Shown here: piece by piece, positions 18,324 to 28,350 of the stretch | Layout: each line of letters begins with the position of its first letter | Position numbering within the stretch: position 1 is the stretch's first letter | Source: Nocardioides euryhalodurans | Lineage (GTDB): Bacteria > Actinomycetota > Actinomycetes > Propionibacteriales > Nocardioidaceae | Direction of reading: 5' to 3' | DNA length: 64,000 nucleotides | Assembly: GCF_004564375.1 (NCBI RefSeq) | Contig: NZ_CP038267.1 | Location: 3,350,501-3,414,500, forward strand | Made by a program: the position numbers and the translations under genes | Notes under the pieces: model-generated | The model's input: the letters and a program-made list of their open reading frames with translations, nothing else | Told to the model about the DNA's origin: nothing | Database searches by the model: none

Positions 18324-19840
18324 CCACCACCACGACCACGGCGCCCCTGCTCTCGATGAGCGGGATCGTCAAGCGCTTCCCGGGAGTCGTCGCCCTCGGC
18401 GGGGTCGAGCTGGAGGTGCGGGCCGGCGAGGTGCACTGCCTGCTCGGCCAGAACGGTGCGGGCAAGTCGACCCTGATCAAGGTGCTCTCCGCGAGCTACC
18501 AGCCCGACGAGGGCGAGATCCGGTGGGAGGGCGAGCCGGTGTCGCTGTCGACGCCGCAGGCGGCGATGCGGATCGGGATCTCCACGATCTACCAGGAGCT
18601 GGACCTGGTCCCCGGGCTCAGCGTCGCCGAGAACATCTCCCTCGGTCACGAGCTGTCCACCGCGGGCTTCAGCCAGCGGGCCGAGACCACCCGGCGGGCA
18701 CGGGAGCTCCTCGCCCGTCTCGGCCATGCCGAGATCCCGCCGGGACGCTCGGTCGGCATGCTCTCGCCGGCGGCGCAGCAGGTGGTCAGCATGGCGCGGG
18801 CGCTGTCCCACGACACCCGGCTCCTCGTGCTCGACGAGCCCTCGGCCGTCCTGGACCAGGGCGAGGTCGACAACCTGTTCCGGGTGATCCGCGAGCTCAC
18901 CTCACAGGGCGTCGCCATCATCTACATCTCGCACCGGCTCGAGGAGATCCGCCAGATCGGTGACCGGATCACGGTGCTCAAGGACGGCAAGACGGTGGCC
19001 ACCGGACTCGCAGCCCGGGACACGCCGACCTCCGAGCTGATCCGCCTGATGACCGGCCGGTCCATCGAGTACGTCTTCCCGCCGCGGGGGAACGTCGCGG
19101 CCGACGCGACGTCCGTCCTCGAGGTGCGCGACCTCGCACTGGCCGGAGCCTTCTCAGGCGTGGACCTCACGGTCCGGACCGGCGAGATCGTCGGTCTCGC
19201 GGGGCTGGTGGGCGCCGGGCGGTCCGAGATCCTCGAGACGGTCTACGGCGCGCGCAAGCCCACCTCCGGCACCGTCACGGTCCACGGCCAGCCGCTCCGC
19301 GGAGGGTCGGTGCCGGCCGCCGTACGCGCCGGGGTCGGGCTGTGCCCCGAGGAGCGGAAGAGCCAGGGGCTGCTGCTCCACCAGGCGGTCTACCGCAACG
19401 TCACGGTCTCCTCGCTCAGGCGGTTCTCCCGGTTCGGCCTGCTGGACAGCCGTGCCGAGCGTCGCCGGGCCAGCGAGGTCACCGACTCCCTCGACGTACG
19501 GCCCGCCGGCGTCGAGCGCCTGGTGCGGCTGCTGTCGGGCGGCAACCAGCAGAAGGTGGTGCTGGCCCGGTGGTTGCTCCGGGGGTGCCAGGTGCTGCTG
19601 CTCGACGAGCCGACGCGCGGAGTCGACGTGGGGGCCAGGACCGAGATCTATGCCCTGATCCGCACGCTCGCCGACTCCGGCGTGGCCGTGGTCGTGGTGT
19701 CGAGCGAGGTCGAGGAGGTGCTCGGACTCTCCGACCGGGTGCTCGTCATCAGGGAGGGCCGGGTCGTCCACGAGGGACCGGCGACGGAGATCGACGAGTC
19801 GCGGGTCCTGGACCTCGTGATGGAAGGAAGGGTCGCATGA
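18320..19840 (+). CDS. Sugar ABC transporter ATPase, two nucleotide-binding domains (XylG/RbsA type)
   Basis: 506 residues in two ABC domains. First: Walker A GQNGAGKST, degenerate signature LSPAAQQ, Walker B LLVLDEPSAVLD. Second: the typically degenerate Walker A GLVGAGRSE, signature LSGGNQQKV and LLLDEPTRGVDVG. This tandem layout is that of CUT2 importers for pentoses and other monosaccharides. ATGA overlap with the ROK gene and with the permease gene. It energises uptake at the inner face of the membrane. Confidence 0.93.
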   Translation: MTTTTTTAPLLSMSGIVKRFPGVVALGGVELEVRAGEVHCLLGQNGAGKSTLIKVLSASYQPDEGEIRWEGEPVSLSTPQAAMRIGISTIYQELDLVPGLSVAENISLGHELSTAGFSQRAETTRRARELLARLGHAEIPPGRSVGMLSPAAQQVVSMARALSHDTRLLVLDEPSAVLDQGEVDNLFRVIRELTSQGVAIIYISHRLEEIRQIGDRITVLKDGKTVATGLAARDTPTSELIRLMTGRSIEYVFPPRGNVAADATSVLEVRDLALAGAFSGVDLTVRTGEIVGLAGLVGAGRSEILETVYGARKPTSGTVTVHGQPLRGGSVPAAVRAGVGLCPEERKSQGLLLHQAVYRNVTVSSLRRFSRFGLLDSRAERRRASEVTDSLDVRPAGVERLVRLLSGGNQQKVVLARWLLRGCQVLLLDEPTRGVDVGARTEIYALIRTLADSGVAVVVVSSEVEEVLGLSDRVLVIREGRVVHEGPATEIDESRVLDLVMEGRVA

Positions 19841-20931
19841 GCGAGCAGAGCACGAGCCCCGGGGCCGACAGGCCGGCCGAGCGGCGGCTCGCGGAGGAAA
19901 CCGTCGAGCCGACGCGCGACACCCTGGAGGTCGAGCAGCGTGCCGCGGCCACCGACCGCTCGCCGCGGGCAGGCATCCTCAGCGGAAGCGTGGGCCACAA
20001 CCTCGGGCTGGTCGTCGCCCTCGCGCTGATCTGCCTGGCCGGGGTGATCACCGTCGGCGACCGCTTCGCGAGCGTCGACAACATGGTGACGATCCTGCGG
20101 CTGGCCTCGACGATCGGCGTCGTCAGCGTCGGGATGACCTTCGTGATCACCGGCGGTGGGATCGACCTGTCGGTGGGGGCGATCCTCGCCCTCTGCTCGG
20201 TGTGGGCCACGACCTTCGCCACCCAGACCATGGCCGAGGACACCCACTGGTTGGTGATGGTCTTCGTCGCCCTCGCGGTCGGCGCCGGGTGCGGCCTGGT
20301 CAACGGGGTCCTGATCGCCTACGGGAAGGTCGTGCCGTTCATCACGACGCTCGCGATGCTCGCGAGCGCCCGGGGCCTGGCCGAGATCATCTCGGAACGA
20401 CGTACGCAGATCGTCAGCGTCCAGGAGTTCAAGGACTTCTTCGGCGCCGACGTGCTCGGCGTCCCGGTCATCGTGATCATCTTCGCCCTCGTCGCCGCGA
20501 TCGGCTGGGTGGTGTTCAACCGCACCACCTTCGGCCGCCGCACCCTCGCGGTCGGCGGCAGTCCCGAGGCGGCCCGCCTGGCCGGCATCAACGTCAACCG
20601 GCACACCGTGATGCTGTACGTGCTCGTCGGTGTCTGCTGCGGCATCGCCGCCCTGATGCTGATCTCGCGCACCACGACGGGCAGCTCCACGCACGGCCAG
20701 CTCTACGAGCTGGACGCGATCGCCGCCGTCGTCATCGGCGGGACCCTGCTCTCCGGGGGCCGCGGCACGATCGTCGGCACCGTCTTCGGGGTGCTGATCT
20801 TCACGACGCTCACCAACGTCTTCACCCTCAACAACCAGGACACCTCGACCCAGGCGGTCGCGAAGGGCCTGATCATCGTCGTCGCCGTGATGCTCCAGCA
20901 GCGCCTCGCGAGACGTTCGGCCGCCACCTAG
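19837..20931 (+). CDS. Sugar ABC transporter permease (XylH/RbsC type)
   Basis: 364 residues. A charged N-terminal extension of about 45 residues (SPGADRPAERRLAEETVEPT region) precedes a BPD_transp_2 domain with about ten helices. The family landmarks TGGGIDLSVGAILAL, AYGKVVPFITTLAM and the LAGINVNRHT cytoplasmic loop are present, as is DAIAAVVIGGTLLSGGRG. ATG overlaps the ATPase stop. Forms the channel of the CUT2 importer. Confidence 0.92.
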   Translation: MSEQSTSPGADRPAERRLAEETVEPTRDTLEVEQRAAATDRSPRAGILSGSVGHNLGLVVALALICLAGVITVGDRFASVDNMVTILRLASTIGVVSVGMTFVITGGGIDLSVGAILALCSVWATTFATQTMAEDTHWLVMVFVALAVGAGCGLVNGVLIAYGKVVPFITTLAMLASARGLAEIISERRTQIVSVQEFKDFFGADVLGVPVIVIIFALVAAIGWVVFNRTTFGRRTLAVGGSPEAARLAGINVNRHTVMLYVLVGVCCGIAALMLISRTTTGSSTHGQLYELDAIAAVVIGGTLLSGGRGTIVGTVFGVLIFTTLTNVFTLNNQDTSTQAVAKGLIIVVAVMLQQRLARRSAAT

Positions 20932-21007
20932 ACCTCGGACACCGCACCACCGCACCACCGCAGCACCAGCACCACCGCATCCATCGAGAAAACAAGGAGC
21001 ACCAGCC

Positions 21008-22081
21008 ATGCGACTGCGCACCACCACCACCACTCTCCGGAGCCGTCGTGTCACAGGCCTCGTGGCCGCCGGCGCGGTCGCCGCCCTGGCCCTGTCCGCC
21101 TGCACCGGCAGCGCCCAGGACGCCGAGAACGACGACTCCGGCAGCGACCAGCCGGCCGCTGCCGCCGGGAGCAACGACGAGGAGGGCGACACCGTCACCA
21201 TCGGGTTCTCCGCTCCTGCCGCCGACCACGGCTGGATGGCAGCCATCACCAACAACGTCCGCGACCTCCAGGAGGAGTACCCCGACATCGACCTCCAGAT
21301 CGCCGAGGGAACCAACGACGTCAACCTCCAGATCAGCCAGGTGGAGACCTTCATCAACGACGAGGTCGACGCCATCGTGCTGCTCCCGTTCGACGGGGCC
21401 GCGATGACGCCCATCGCGCTCGAGGCCATGGAGGCCGGCATCACGGTCATCAACGTCGACCGTGAGTTCGACGACCCGAACGCGGCCCGTGTCACGGTGC
21501 TGGGCGACAACTACGGCATGGGTGTCTCCGCCGGGCAGTACATGTGCCAGGAGCTGGGCGACAACCCGGACGCCGTGGTCGCCGAGATCGCCGGGATCGA
21601 CTCGCTCCCGCTGACCCAGGACCGCAGCCAGGGCTTCGAGGACGCCCTCTCGGAGTGCGGGCTGGAGGTCTCCAACCGGGTCGCCGCCGACTTCACGGTC
21701 GAGGGCGGCGAGGAGGCGGCGGCCAACCTGCTCCAGGCCGCGCCGCAGATCGACGCGATCTGGAACCACGACGACGATCAGGGCGTCGGCGTCCTGGCCG
21801 CGATCGAGAACGCCGGCCGCGACGAGTTCTTCATGGTCGGCGGCGCCGGGTCGCAGCAGGCGATGGAGCAGATCCAGAGCGGTGACGGGGTGCTCCAGGC
21901 CACCGTCATCTACCCCTCGACGCAGGGCGCGGACGGGGTCAAGCTCGCCCGGCTCGTCGCGCAGGGGAAGTCCATGAGCGACCTGGTCGAGGTCGAGGTG
22001 CCCCGCACGGTGCAGCTCTACGCACCCGTGGTGACCGCTGACAACGTCGACCAGTTCATCGACTCGGCGTTCCTGTCCTGA
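21008..22081 (+). CDS. Sugar-binding lipoprotein of the ABC importer
   Basis: 357 residues. Signal sequence with lipobox LSAC (acylated Cys at residue 32), a Gly/Ser/Asp-rich linker, then a Peripla_BP_4 fold starting VTIGFSAPAADHGWMAAITNN. The pattern matches XylF/RbsB-type receptors of CUT2 systems. SD AAGGAG upstream. It lies 76 nt after the permease, across a run rich in CACC, and is followed by a strong hairpin. Anchored outside the membrane, it delivers sugar to the permease. Confidence 0.92.
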   Translation: MRLRTTTTTLRSRRVTGLVAAGAVAALALSACTGSAQDAENDDSGSDQPAAAAGSNDEEGDTVTIGFSAPAADHGWMAAITNNVRDLQEEYPDIDLQIAEGTNDVNLQISQVETFINDEVDAIVLLPFDGAAMTPIALEAMEAGITVINVDREFDDPNAARVTVLGDNYGMGVSAGQYMCQELGDNPDAVVAEIAGIDSLPLTQDRSQGFEDALSECGLEVSNRVAADFTVEGGEEAAANLLQAAPQIDAIWNHDDDQGVGVLAAIENAGRDEFFMVGGAGSQQAMEQIQSGDGVLQATVIYPSTQGADGVKLARLVAQGKSMSDLVEVEVPRTVQLYAPVVTADNVDQFIDSAFLS

Positions 22082-22088
22082 CCCCCCT

Positions 22089-22123
22089 CGGCGGCTCCCG
22101 GCCCAGCTGGCCGGGAGCCGCCG
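22089..22123 (+). terminator. Strong intra-operon hairpin after the binding-protein gene
   Basis: A 15-bp GC stem (GGCGGCTCCCGGCC core) with a 5-nt loop begins 8 nt after the stop codon, with no U tract. Placed between the receptor gene and the enzyme genes, it may act as a partial terminator or 3' stabiliser giving more receptor than enzyme mRNA. Confidence 0.7.
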
Positions 22124-22157
22124 CGGAGCCCGCCCGCCGACACGAGGAAGCAGGTCC

Positions 22158-23351
22158 ATGACCACCACACCCGACGTCCCCGGCGCCGCCCCCGGCCTCT
22201 CGGTCGGCATGGTCGGCTACGCCTTCATGGGCGCTGCCCACTCGCAGGCCTGGCGCAGTGCCCCACGGTTCTTCGACCTCCCGCTGCAGCCACGGATGAC
22301 GGCGCTCGCCGGACGTGACGCGGCGGGTGTGGCGGCGGCTGCCCGACGGCTGGGATGGGACTCGACGGAGACGTCGTGGGAGGCGCTCGTCGCCCGCGAC
22401 GACATCGACCTCGTCGACGTGTGCACGCCCGGCGACACCCACGCCGAGATCGCGATCGCGGCGCTGGAGGCCGGCAAGCACGTGCTGTGCGAGAAGCCGC
22501 TCGCCAACACCGTCGAGGAGGCCGAGGCGATGGCCGCGGCGGCCGAGACGGCGGCGGCCCGCGGGGTGCACGCGATGGTGGGCTTCACCTACCGCCGGGT
22601 GCCGGCGATCGCCCTGGCCCGGAAGCTGGTGGCGGACGGGAGGCTCGGCACGATCCACCACGTCCGGGCGCAGTACCTCCAGGACTGGATCGTGGACCCC
22701 GAGGCGCCGCTGTCGTGGCGCCTGGACAAGGCGAAGGCCGGGTCGGGTGCGCTGGGCGACATCGGGGCCCACATCGTCGACCTCACGCAGTTCATCACCG
22801 GAGACACCGTGGCTCGCGTGTCCGGTCGGCTCCGCACCTTCGTCGACGAGCGACCGCTCCCGGCCGAGCACGCCGGCCTCTCGGGGACCGCGGGGACCGG
22901 GCGGGGCCCGGTCACCGTCGACGACGCCGCGACCTTCCTGGCCGACTTCCGCGGGGGCGCGCTCGGCGTCTTCGAGGCCACGCGCTTCGCGAACGGGCGC
23001 AAGAACGCCATCCGCATCGAGATCAACGGCTCGCGCGGCAGCCTCGCCTTCGACTTCGAGGACATGAACCTGCTGCACTTCTTCGACGGCACGGAGGACC
23101 CCGAGTCGGCCGGCTTCCGTCGCATCCTCGTGACCGAGCCGCAGCACCCGTACGTCGGTGCGTGGTGGCCGCCGGGCCACCTGCTCGGCTACGAGCACGG
23201 CTTCACCCACCAGGTCGTCGACCTCGTCGGGGACCTGGCCTCCGGCACCGCACCGTCCCCTTCCTTCGCCGACGGCCTGCAGGTCCAGCGTGTGCTGGCC
23301 GCCGTCGAGCGGAGCTCCGACACCCACTCCTGGCAGGAGATCCCCGCATGA
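22158..23351 (+). CDS. Gfo/Idh/MocA family oxidoreductase
   Basis: 397 residues. N-terminal Rossmann domain ([14 protein letters not shown]), then the hallmark EKPLA motif in [16 protein letters not shown] and a C-terminal alpha/beta domain with [14 protein letters not shown]. These NAD(P)-dependent enzymes oxidise sugars, polyols or sugar acids. SD GAGGAAG upstream of the ATG. ATGA overlap with xylA. Substrate unknown; a xylose, xyloside or inositol-like compound is possible. Confidence 0.9.
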   Translation: MTTTPDVPGAAPGLSVGMVGYAFMGAAHSQAWRSAPRFFDLPLQPRMTALAGRDAAGVAAAARRLGWDSTETSWEALVARDDIDLVDVCTPGDTHAEIAIAALEAGKHVLCEKPLANTVEEAEAMAAAAETAAARGVHAMVGFTYRRVPAIALARKLVADGRLGTIHHVRAQYLQDWIVDPEAPLSWRLDKAKAGSGALGDIGAHIVDLTQFITGDTVARVSGRLRTFVDERPLPAEHAGLSGTAGTGRGPVTVDDAATFLADFRGGALGVFEATRFANGRKNAIRIEINGSRGSLAFDFEDMNLLHFFDGTEDPESAGFRRILVTEPQHPYVGAWWPPGHLLGYEHGFTHQVVDLVGDLASGTAPSPSFADGLQVQRVLAAVERSSDTHSWQEIPA

Positions 23352-24508
23352 GCGACCTCACCCCCACCCCCGACGACAAGTTCTCCTTCGGCCTGTGGAC
23401 CGTGGGGTGGCAGGGCACGGACGTCTTCGGACCGGCCTCCCGGTCCCTGCTCGACCCGGTCGAGGCGACGTACCGCCTCGCCGAGATCGGCGCCGCGGCC
23501 GTCACCTTCCACGACGACGACCTGGTCCCCGACGAGAGCCTGCGCGAGGCGACCCTCGAGCGGTTCGAGAAGGCGCTGGCCGACACCGGCCTGGTGGTCG
23601 AGATGGTCACCACGAACCTCTTCAGCCACCCGGTCTTCAAGGAGGGCGGCCTCACGGCCAACAACCGCGAGGTCCGGCGCTACGCGCTGTCCAAGGTGGT
23701 CCGCAACATCGACCTCGCGGCGTCCCTGGGGGCGCGCACCTTCGTCCTGTGGGGCGGGCGCGAGGGAGCCGAGCACGGCGGGGGCAAGGACGTGCAGGCG
23801 GCGCTCGATCGCTACGCCGAGTCGCTGAACCTGCTCTGCGCCTACGTCACCGAGCAGGGCTACGACCTTCGCTTCGCCCTGGAGCCCAAGCCCAACGAGC
23901 CGCGGGGCGACATCCTGCTCCCCACCATCGGCCACGCCCTCGCGTTCATCGGAGAGCTCGACGACCCCGCCAGGGTGGGGCTCAACCCCGAGGTCGGGCA
24001 CGAGGAGATGGCGGGCCTCAACTTCGCGCAGGGCATCAGCCAGGCGCTCTGGCACGACAAGCTGTTCCACGTCGACCTCAACGGCCAGCACGGCCCGCGC
24101 TTCGACCAGGACCTGCGGTTCGGTGCGGGCAACGTGCGCGGTGCCTTCTGGACGGTCGACGCCCTGCTCGGCGCCGGCAGCGGGAAGGCGTACGACGGCT
24201 ACGTCCACTTCGACTTCAAGCCCCCGCGTGCCGAGGCCTCCGACGGGGTCTGGGCGTCCGCGAGCGCCTGCATGCGCAACTACCTCGTGCTGCGCGAGCG
24301 GGTGCGGTCCTTCCGGGCCGACCCCGAGGTCGCAGCGGCCCTCGACGCGGCCGAGGTGGCCACGCTGCGCGAGCCCACCATGGCCCCCGGCGAGACGCTC
24401 GCCGACCTGCGGGCGGCCACCTACGACATCGAGGGACTTGCCGAGCGCAGTGTCGGCATGGAGGTCCTCGACCAGCTCGCGATGGACCACCTGCTGGGGA
24501 TCCGGTGA
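23348..24508 (+). CDS. xylA: Xylose isomerase
   Basis: 386 residues, matching actinobacterial class I xylose isomerases. All key residues are visible: VTFHDDDL (catalytic His), [19 protein letters not shown] (metal Glu and Lys), [16 protein letters not shown] (metal Glu and His), [16 protein letters not shown] and HFDFKPPR (metal Asp residues). The enzyme interconverts D-xylose and D-xylulose in the cytosol, feeding XylB. ATG overlaps the previous stop by 4 bases. Confidence 0.97.
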   Translation: MSDLTPTPDDKFSFGLWTVGWQGTDVFGPASRSLLDPVEATYRLAEIGAAAVTFHDDDLVPDESLREATLERFEKALADTGLVVEMVTTNLFSHPVFKEGGLTANNREVRRYALSKVVRNIDLAASLGARTFVLWGGREGAEHGGGKDVQAALDRYAESLNLLCAYVTEQGYDLRFALEPKPNEPRGDILLPTIGHALAFIGELDDPARVGLNPEVGHEEMAGLNFAQGISQALWHDKLFHVDLNGQHGPRFDQDLRFGAGNVRGAFWTVDALLGAGSGKAYDGYVHFDFKPPRAEASDGVWASASACMRNYLVLRERVRSFRADPEVAAALDAAEVATLREPTMAPGETLADLRAATYDIEGLAERSVGMEVLDQLAMDHLLGIR

Positions 24509-24548
24509 GGACCTGCAGCACCCGACACGACGAGACGAGGAGCGACCA

Positions 24549-25553
24549 GTGACCCGACCGATCACGCTGTTCACCGGCCAGTGGGCCGACCTGCCCTTCG
24601 AGGAGATGTGCAAGCTCGCCTCCGGGTGGGGCTACGACGGGCTCGAGATCGCCTGCTGGGGCGACCACTTCGACCCCTGGGCGGCGGTCGAGGACGACGC
24701 GTACGTCCCCGCCAAGCTCGAGCTGCTGAAGAAGTACGACCTCCAGGTCTTCGCGATCAGCAACCACCTCAAGGGCCAGGCGGTCTGCGACGACCCGATC
24801 GACGAGCGGCACCGCGGGATCCTCCCGGACCGGATCTGGGGTGACGGCGACGCCGAGGGGGTCCGCCAGCGGGCCGCCGAGGAGATGAAGATGACCGCGC
24901 GGGCCGCGCGCAAGCTGGGCGTGGACGTGGTCGTCGGGTTCACGGGCTCCTCGATCTGGAAGTACGTCGCGATGTTCCCGCCGGCCTCGCAGGACCTCGT
25001 CGACGCGGGCTACGAGGACTTCGCCCGGCGCTGGAACCCCATCCTCGACGTCTTCGACGCCGAGGGCGTGAAGTTCGCCCACGAGGTGCACCCGTCCGAG
25101 ATCGCCTACGACTACTGGACGACCGTGCGCACGCTCGAGGCGGTGGAGCACCGTGAGGCCTTCGGCCTCAACTGGGACCCGAGCCACTTCGTGTGGCAGG
25201 ACCTCGACCCGGTCGGCTTCATGTGGGACTTCCGCGACCGCATCTACCACGTGGACTGCAAGGACGCGAAGAAGCTCGTGGGCAACGGGCGCAACGGGAG
25301 GCTCGGGTCCCACCTCGCGTGGGCGGACCCCCGGCGCGGCTGGGACTTCGTGTCGACCGGCCACGGTGACGTTCCCTGGGAGCAGTGCTTCCGGATGCTC
25401 AACACCATCGGCTACGACGGCCCGATCTCGGTCGAGTGGGAGGACGCCGGGATGGACCGCCTGGTCGGGGCGCCGGAGGCGCTCGAGTTCGTCCGGCGGC
25501 TGGCCTTCGACGCGCCCACCGCGGCCTTCGACGCGGCGTTCTCGACGCAGTGA
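24549..25553 (+). CDS. Sugar phosphate isomerase/epimerase family protein
   Basis: 334 residues, AP_endonuc_2-like TIM barrel. Potential metal ligands: [22 protein letters not shown] and SVEWED. The GTG start follows a GAGGAGCGACCA SD. Proteins of this family often pair with Gfo/Idh enzymes in sugar or cyclitol degradation, which fits its place as last gene of the operon. The exact reaction cannot be read from sequence. Confidence 0.85.
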   Translation: MTRPITLFTGQWADLPFEEMCKLASGWGYDGLEIACWGDHFDPWAAVEDDAYVPAKLELLKKYDLQVFAISNHLKGQAVCDDPIDERHRGILPDRIWGDGDAEGVRQRAAEEMKMTARAARKLGVDVVVGFTGSSIWKYVAMFPPASQDLVDAGYEDFARRWNPILDVFDAEGVKFAHEVHPSEIAYDYWTTVRTLEAVEHREAFGLNWDPSHFVWQDLDPVGFMWDFRDRIYHVDCKDAKKLVGNGRNGRLGSHLAWADPRRGWDFVSTGHGDVPWEQCFRMLNTIGYDGPISVEWEDAGMDRLVGAPEALEFVRRLAFDAPTAAFDAAFSTQ

Positions 25554-25575
25554 GGCGCCGGGCCCGGTGACGGGC

Positions 25576-26886
25576 TCAGCCGAGGACGTTGCTGGGCGGG
25601 TCGTCGGCCACCGGGCGCAGCCGTGACCACGCGGCGAGGTCGACGACCGTCCCCGTCCGCGGGAGCGTGAGGCGGACGGGGTCGCGGTCGTGGTCGTGGC
25701 CGGACTCGACCGCGTCGACGAGCGTGCGCAGCAGCGTGCCGACGACGGGGGCGTTCTTGAACTGGTTGCCGCTCGTGCCCATCGCGACGTAGAAGCCCGG
25801 CCGGTCGGTGCGGTCGTAGACCGGCGCCCAGTCGGTCGTCACGTCGTAGACGCCGGCGATGCCGAGCGGCCGGTGGGGGACGGCCAGGTCGGGGAAGCGA
25901 CGGGCGGCGCGGAGGACCTGCGTCTCGAACACCGGCACCGTGGGGCGCGGGTCCGCGGCGTCGGGGTCCTCGACCCACTCCGGCGGGTCGCACTCCGGCT
26001 CCATGCCGCCGACCAGCAGCGCGCCCGCGTGCGCGGAGCGGATGTAGATCCCGAGGTCGGGATCGGCGATCGTGACGCCGGGCTCGCCGTCGGTCGGCTC
26101 GAAGCCGGGCGGCGCCGCGACCTCGTGCACCTCCTGCCGCAGCGGCCGGGTGGTCACGGTGAAGTCCGACCCGATGCCCGCCATCGCGTTGACGCGGGAC
26201 GACCAGGGTCCGGCGGCGTTCACCACGACGTCGGCGTCGAGGACCTCGCCGTCGGTCGTGGTGAGGCGCCAGCGGCGGCTGCCCTCCTCGGCCACGGTTC
26301 GGATCTCGCGGTGCAGCCGCAGCACGGCGCCGTGGTGGACGGCAGCCTCCGCGAGGTTGTGGGCGGCCAGCGCGGGGTCCGGCACGTAGCCGGCGTCAGG
26401 CGTGAAGCTGCCCGTGAGCGAGCCGTGGGCGTCGGCGAAGAACGCGTCGGAGTCCACCGGGGCCGGCGGGCCGTAGGCGCCGGGGTCGAGCGCAGGCACC
26501 CGGGCGGCGATCTCGGCCGCGTCCCACGCCTCCCACGGCACCCCGACCTCGTCGAGCAGCGCGGTGATCGCGGCCGACGCGCCCGGGATGCGGTCGAGCA
26601 CCAGCATCCCCGTACGCCGGAACCCGGCCGTGCCGGCCGGGTCGACGTGGCCGAGGTGGCCCGCCCAGTCCCGCCAGCCGTGCAGCGACTCCCACGCGAG
26701 GGCCACGCCGGCGAAGGTCGAGTAGTGGAAGCGCACGATCCCGCTCGACGCGCTGGTCGAGCCGTGGCCGGCGCCACCGGCCTTGTCCACGACCACCACG
26801 CGTCGCCCGGAGCGGGCCAGCTCGAGGGCGATCGAGGAGCCGATGACGCCCGCGCCGATGACGACCGCGTCGACGCCCTCGGTCAC
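25576..26886 (-). CDS. FAD-dependent oxidoreductase (DAO family)
   Basis: 436 residues. N-terminal dinucleotide-binding motif VVIGAGVIGSSIALELARSG, the ADP-binding acidic strand end (VVVVDKAGG), VVNAAGPWSS in the middle and a C-terminal FYVAMGTSGNQFKNAPVVG flavin-contact block, as in sarcosine oxidase beta/glycine oxidase-like enzymes. It should oxidise an amino or N-methyl amino acid; substrate unknown. The GTG start overlaps the stop of the small membrane-protein gene (GTGA). Converges with the xylose operon. Confidence 0.88.
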   Translation of the reverse strand: MTEGVDAVVIGAGVIGSSIALELARSGRRVVVVDKAGGAGHGSTSASSGIVRFHYSTFAGVALAWESLHGWRDWAGHLGHVDPAGTAGFRRTGMLVLDRIPGASAAITALLDEVGVPWEAWDAAEIAARVPALDPGAYGPPAPVDSDAFFADAHGSLTGSFTPDAGYVPDPALAAHNLAEAAVHHGAVLRLHREIRTVAEEGSRRWRLTTTDGEVLDADVVVNAAGPWSSRVNAMAGIGSDFTVTTRPLRQEVHEVAAPPGFEPTDGEPGVTIADPDLGIYIRSAHAGALLVGGMEPECDPPEWVEDPDAADPRPTVPVFETQVLRAARRFPDLAVPHRPLGIAGVYDVTTDWAPVYDRTDRPGFYVAMGTSGNQFKNAPVVGTLLRTLVDAVESGHDHDRDPVRLTLPRTGTVVDLAAWSRLRPVADDPPSNVLG

Positions 26887-27077
26887 CTCGCGCCCCGGCC
26901 GGTCGTCCTGCCGGGTCCCTCGCGCAGGGCGCGGACGAGCTCGACGGAGACCAGCGCCACGCCGAGGGCCCAGAGCCCCGCCCACACCCAGTCCTGCTGG
27001 AGGAGCCGGGTCACCAGCAGGGCCGTCGCCACCACCAGCATCACGGCACGCAGGGCAACATCGGTCCGCCAGCTCAT
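26883..27077 (-). CDS. Small membrane protein co-transcribed with the FAD oxidoreductase
   Basis: 64 residues with two hydrophobic helices (residues about 8-25 and 30-48) and a basic, Gly-rich tail. No family recognised. The ATG lies 6 nt after TAGGGT, so it is likely leaderless, and the stop overlaps the next gene's GTG, implying translational coupling. It may serve mainly to bring ribosomes to the oxidoreductase. Confidence 0.65.
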   Translation of the reverse strand: MSWRTDVALRAVMLVVATALLVTRLLQQDWVWAGLWALGVALVSVELVRALREGPGRTTGRGAR

Positions 27078-27083
27078 GTGCCG

Positions 27084-27089
27084 ACCCTA
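27084..27089 (-). promoter_or_regulatory. -10 hexamer TAGGGT of the small membrane gene/FAD oxidoreductase pair
   Basis: Spacer CGGCAC (6 nt) to the ATG at 27077. It is the only promoter-like element in the 70-nt gap before the MFS gene. Confidence 0.5.
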
Positions 27090-27147
27090 GCCGGGTGCGA
27101 CGGAGGGGCGAGCGCGCCGAGGCTCCCGACGGCCGAGCGACAGCAGG

Positions 27148-28350
27148 TCACGCGAGCTCGTCGTCGACGAACACGCGGCGGGAGGCCCGCAGCCCTGCCC
27201 ACGTGAACGGCACCGCGGTGGCCGCGAGCAGCCACAGCACCAGGGTCCAGTCGCCCGTCGCGTCGTGGACCAGCCCGACGGCGAAGGGGCCGAGCCCGGC
27301 CAGCAGGTAGCCGACCGGCTGCACGAACCCGGACAGCCGGCCGGTGACGGCCGGGTGGCGGGTGCGCGCGGTGATCAGGGCGATCACGGTCGGGAACGCG
27401 AAGCCGGACACCCCGAGCACGACCGCCCACAGCCACGGCACCGTGGCCGGTGCCACGAGCAGCCCGAGGTAGCCGACGGCCAGCAGCACGCCGAAGACCA
27501 CGACGTACGGCGCGAGGGTGCGCGAGCGGGCGATGACGGTGGGCATCGCGAGCCCGCCGATGATCGTGATCCCGCTCAGCAGCGCCTGCAGCGCGCCGGC
27601 GTACGTCGCGGAGAGGCCGGCGTCGCGGTAGATCTGCGGCAGCCACCCGAACTGGATGTAGGCGTGCATCGCCTGCACCGCGAAGAGCGTCGCCATCGCG
27701 ACCGCGGTCGGGGAGGTGGTGATCCGGCCGGTGGCGGGCGGTGCCGAGGCCGGCCCGTCGCTGCGGGTCAGCCGGTCCTCACGGTGCTCGCCGACGGCCA
27801 GCCACGCCCAGACGGGCAGCGCCAGCGCCGCCACGAGACCCCACGCGCCGAGGGCGTCCTGCCAGCTGTCGGTCGCCTCGAGCAGCGGCGCGGTCAGCAG
27901 CGAGCCGAGGGACCCGCCGAGGACCAGCCCCGATCCGTAGACCGTCGCCAGGCCGACCTCGTGCCGCCCCCCGTGCTGCTTGATCCAGGCCGGCACGAGC
28001 ACGTTGCCGACCGCCATGCCTGCCAGGGCCACCGTGCTCATGAGCAGGAACACCGCCACCGAGCCGGTGGCCGGGCGCAGCAGCAGGCCGACCGTGACGG
28101 CCAGCAGGCCGAGGGTGATCCCGGCCGTGGTGCCGACCCGCCGGGCCAGGGTCACCGCCATCGCCCCGAAGATCCCGAAGCAGAGCCCGGGCAGGCCGGT
28201 GAGCGCACCGGCGACGCCGGAGCCCATCCCGAGCCCGGAGCGCACCTCCGCGAGCACCGGTCCGACCGCGGAGGCCCCGGGCCGGAGGTTGACCGACACC
28301 AGGACGACGGCGGTGAAGAGGACCAGTGCGCCGGCCCTGCGCGGGCTCAC
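27148..28350 (-). CDS. MFS transporter, CynX/NimT family
   Basis: 400 residues and about 12 helices. The early VNLRPGASAVGPVLAEVRSGLG segment and the TGLPGLCFGIFGAMA helix are typical of CynX/NimT (cyanate/2-nitroimidazole) transporters; VPAWIKQH follows helix 4. The GTG start overlaps the stop of a possible 10-codon leader ORF by GTGA. Substrate unknown. Confidence 0.85.
   Translation of the reverse strand: MSPRRAGALVLFTAVVLVSVNLRPGASAVGPVLAEVRSGLGMGSGVAGALTGLPGLCFGIFGAMAVTLARRVGTTAGITLGLLAVTVGLLLRPATGSVAVFLLMSTVALAGMAVGNVLVPAWIKQHGGRHEVGLATVYGSGLVLGGSLGSLLTAPLLEATDSWQDALGAWGLVAALALPVWAWLAVGEHREDRLTRSDGPASAPPATGRITTSPTAVAMATLFAVQAMHAYIQFGWLPQIYRDAGLSATYAGALQALLSGITIIGGLAMPTVIARSRTLAPYVVVFGVLLAVGYLGLLVAPATVPWLWAVVLGVSGFAFPTVIALITARTRHPAVTGRLSGFVQPVGYLLAGLGPFAVGLVHDATGDWTLVLWLLAATAVPFTWAGLRASRRVFVDDELA

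Noticed and set aside
20935..20985. CACC/CAGCACC short repeats between permease and binding-protein genes, considered as a CRISPR or structured repeat
   Set aside because: Units are 6-9 nt, irregular and without spacers; simple low-complexity intergenic DNA.
25553..25576. CCGGGCCCGG palindrome in the gap between the xylose operon and the FAD gene as a terminator
   Set aside because: It has no loop and only 5-bp arms; in this base composition such palindromes are frequent.
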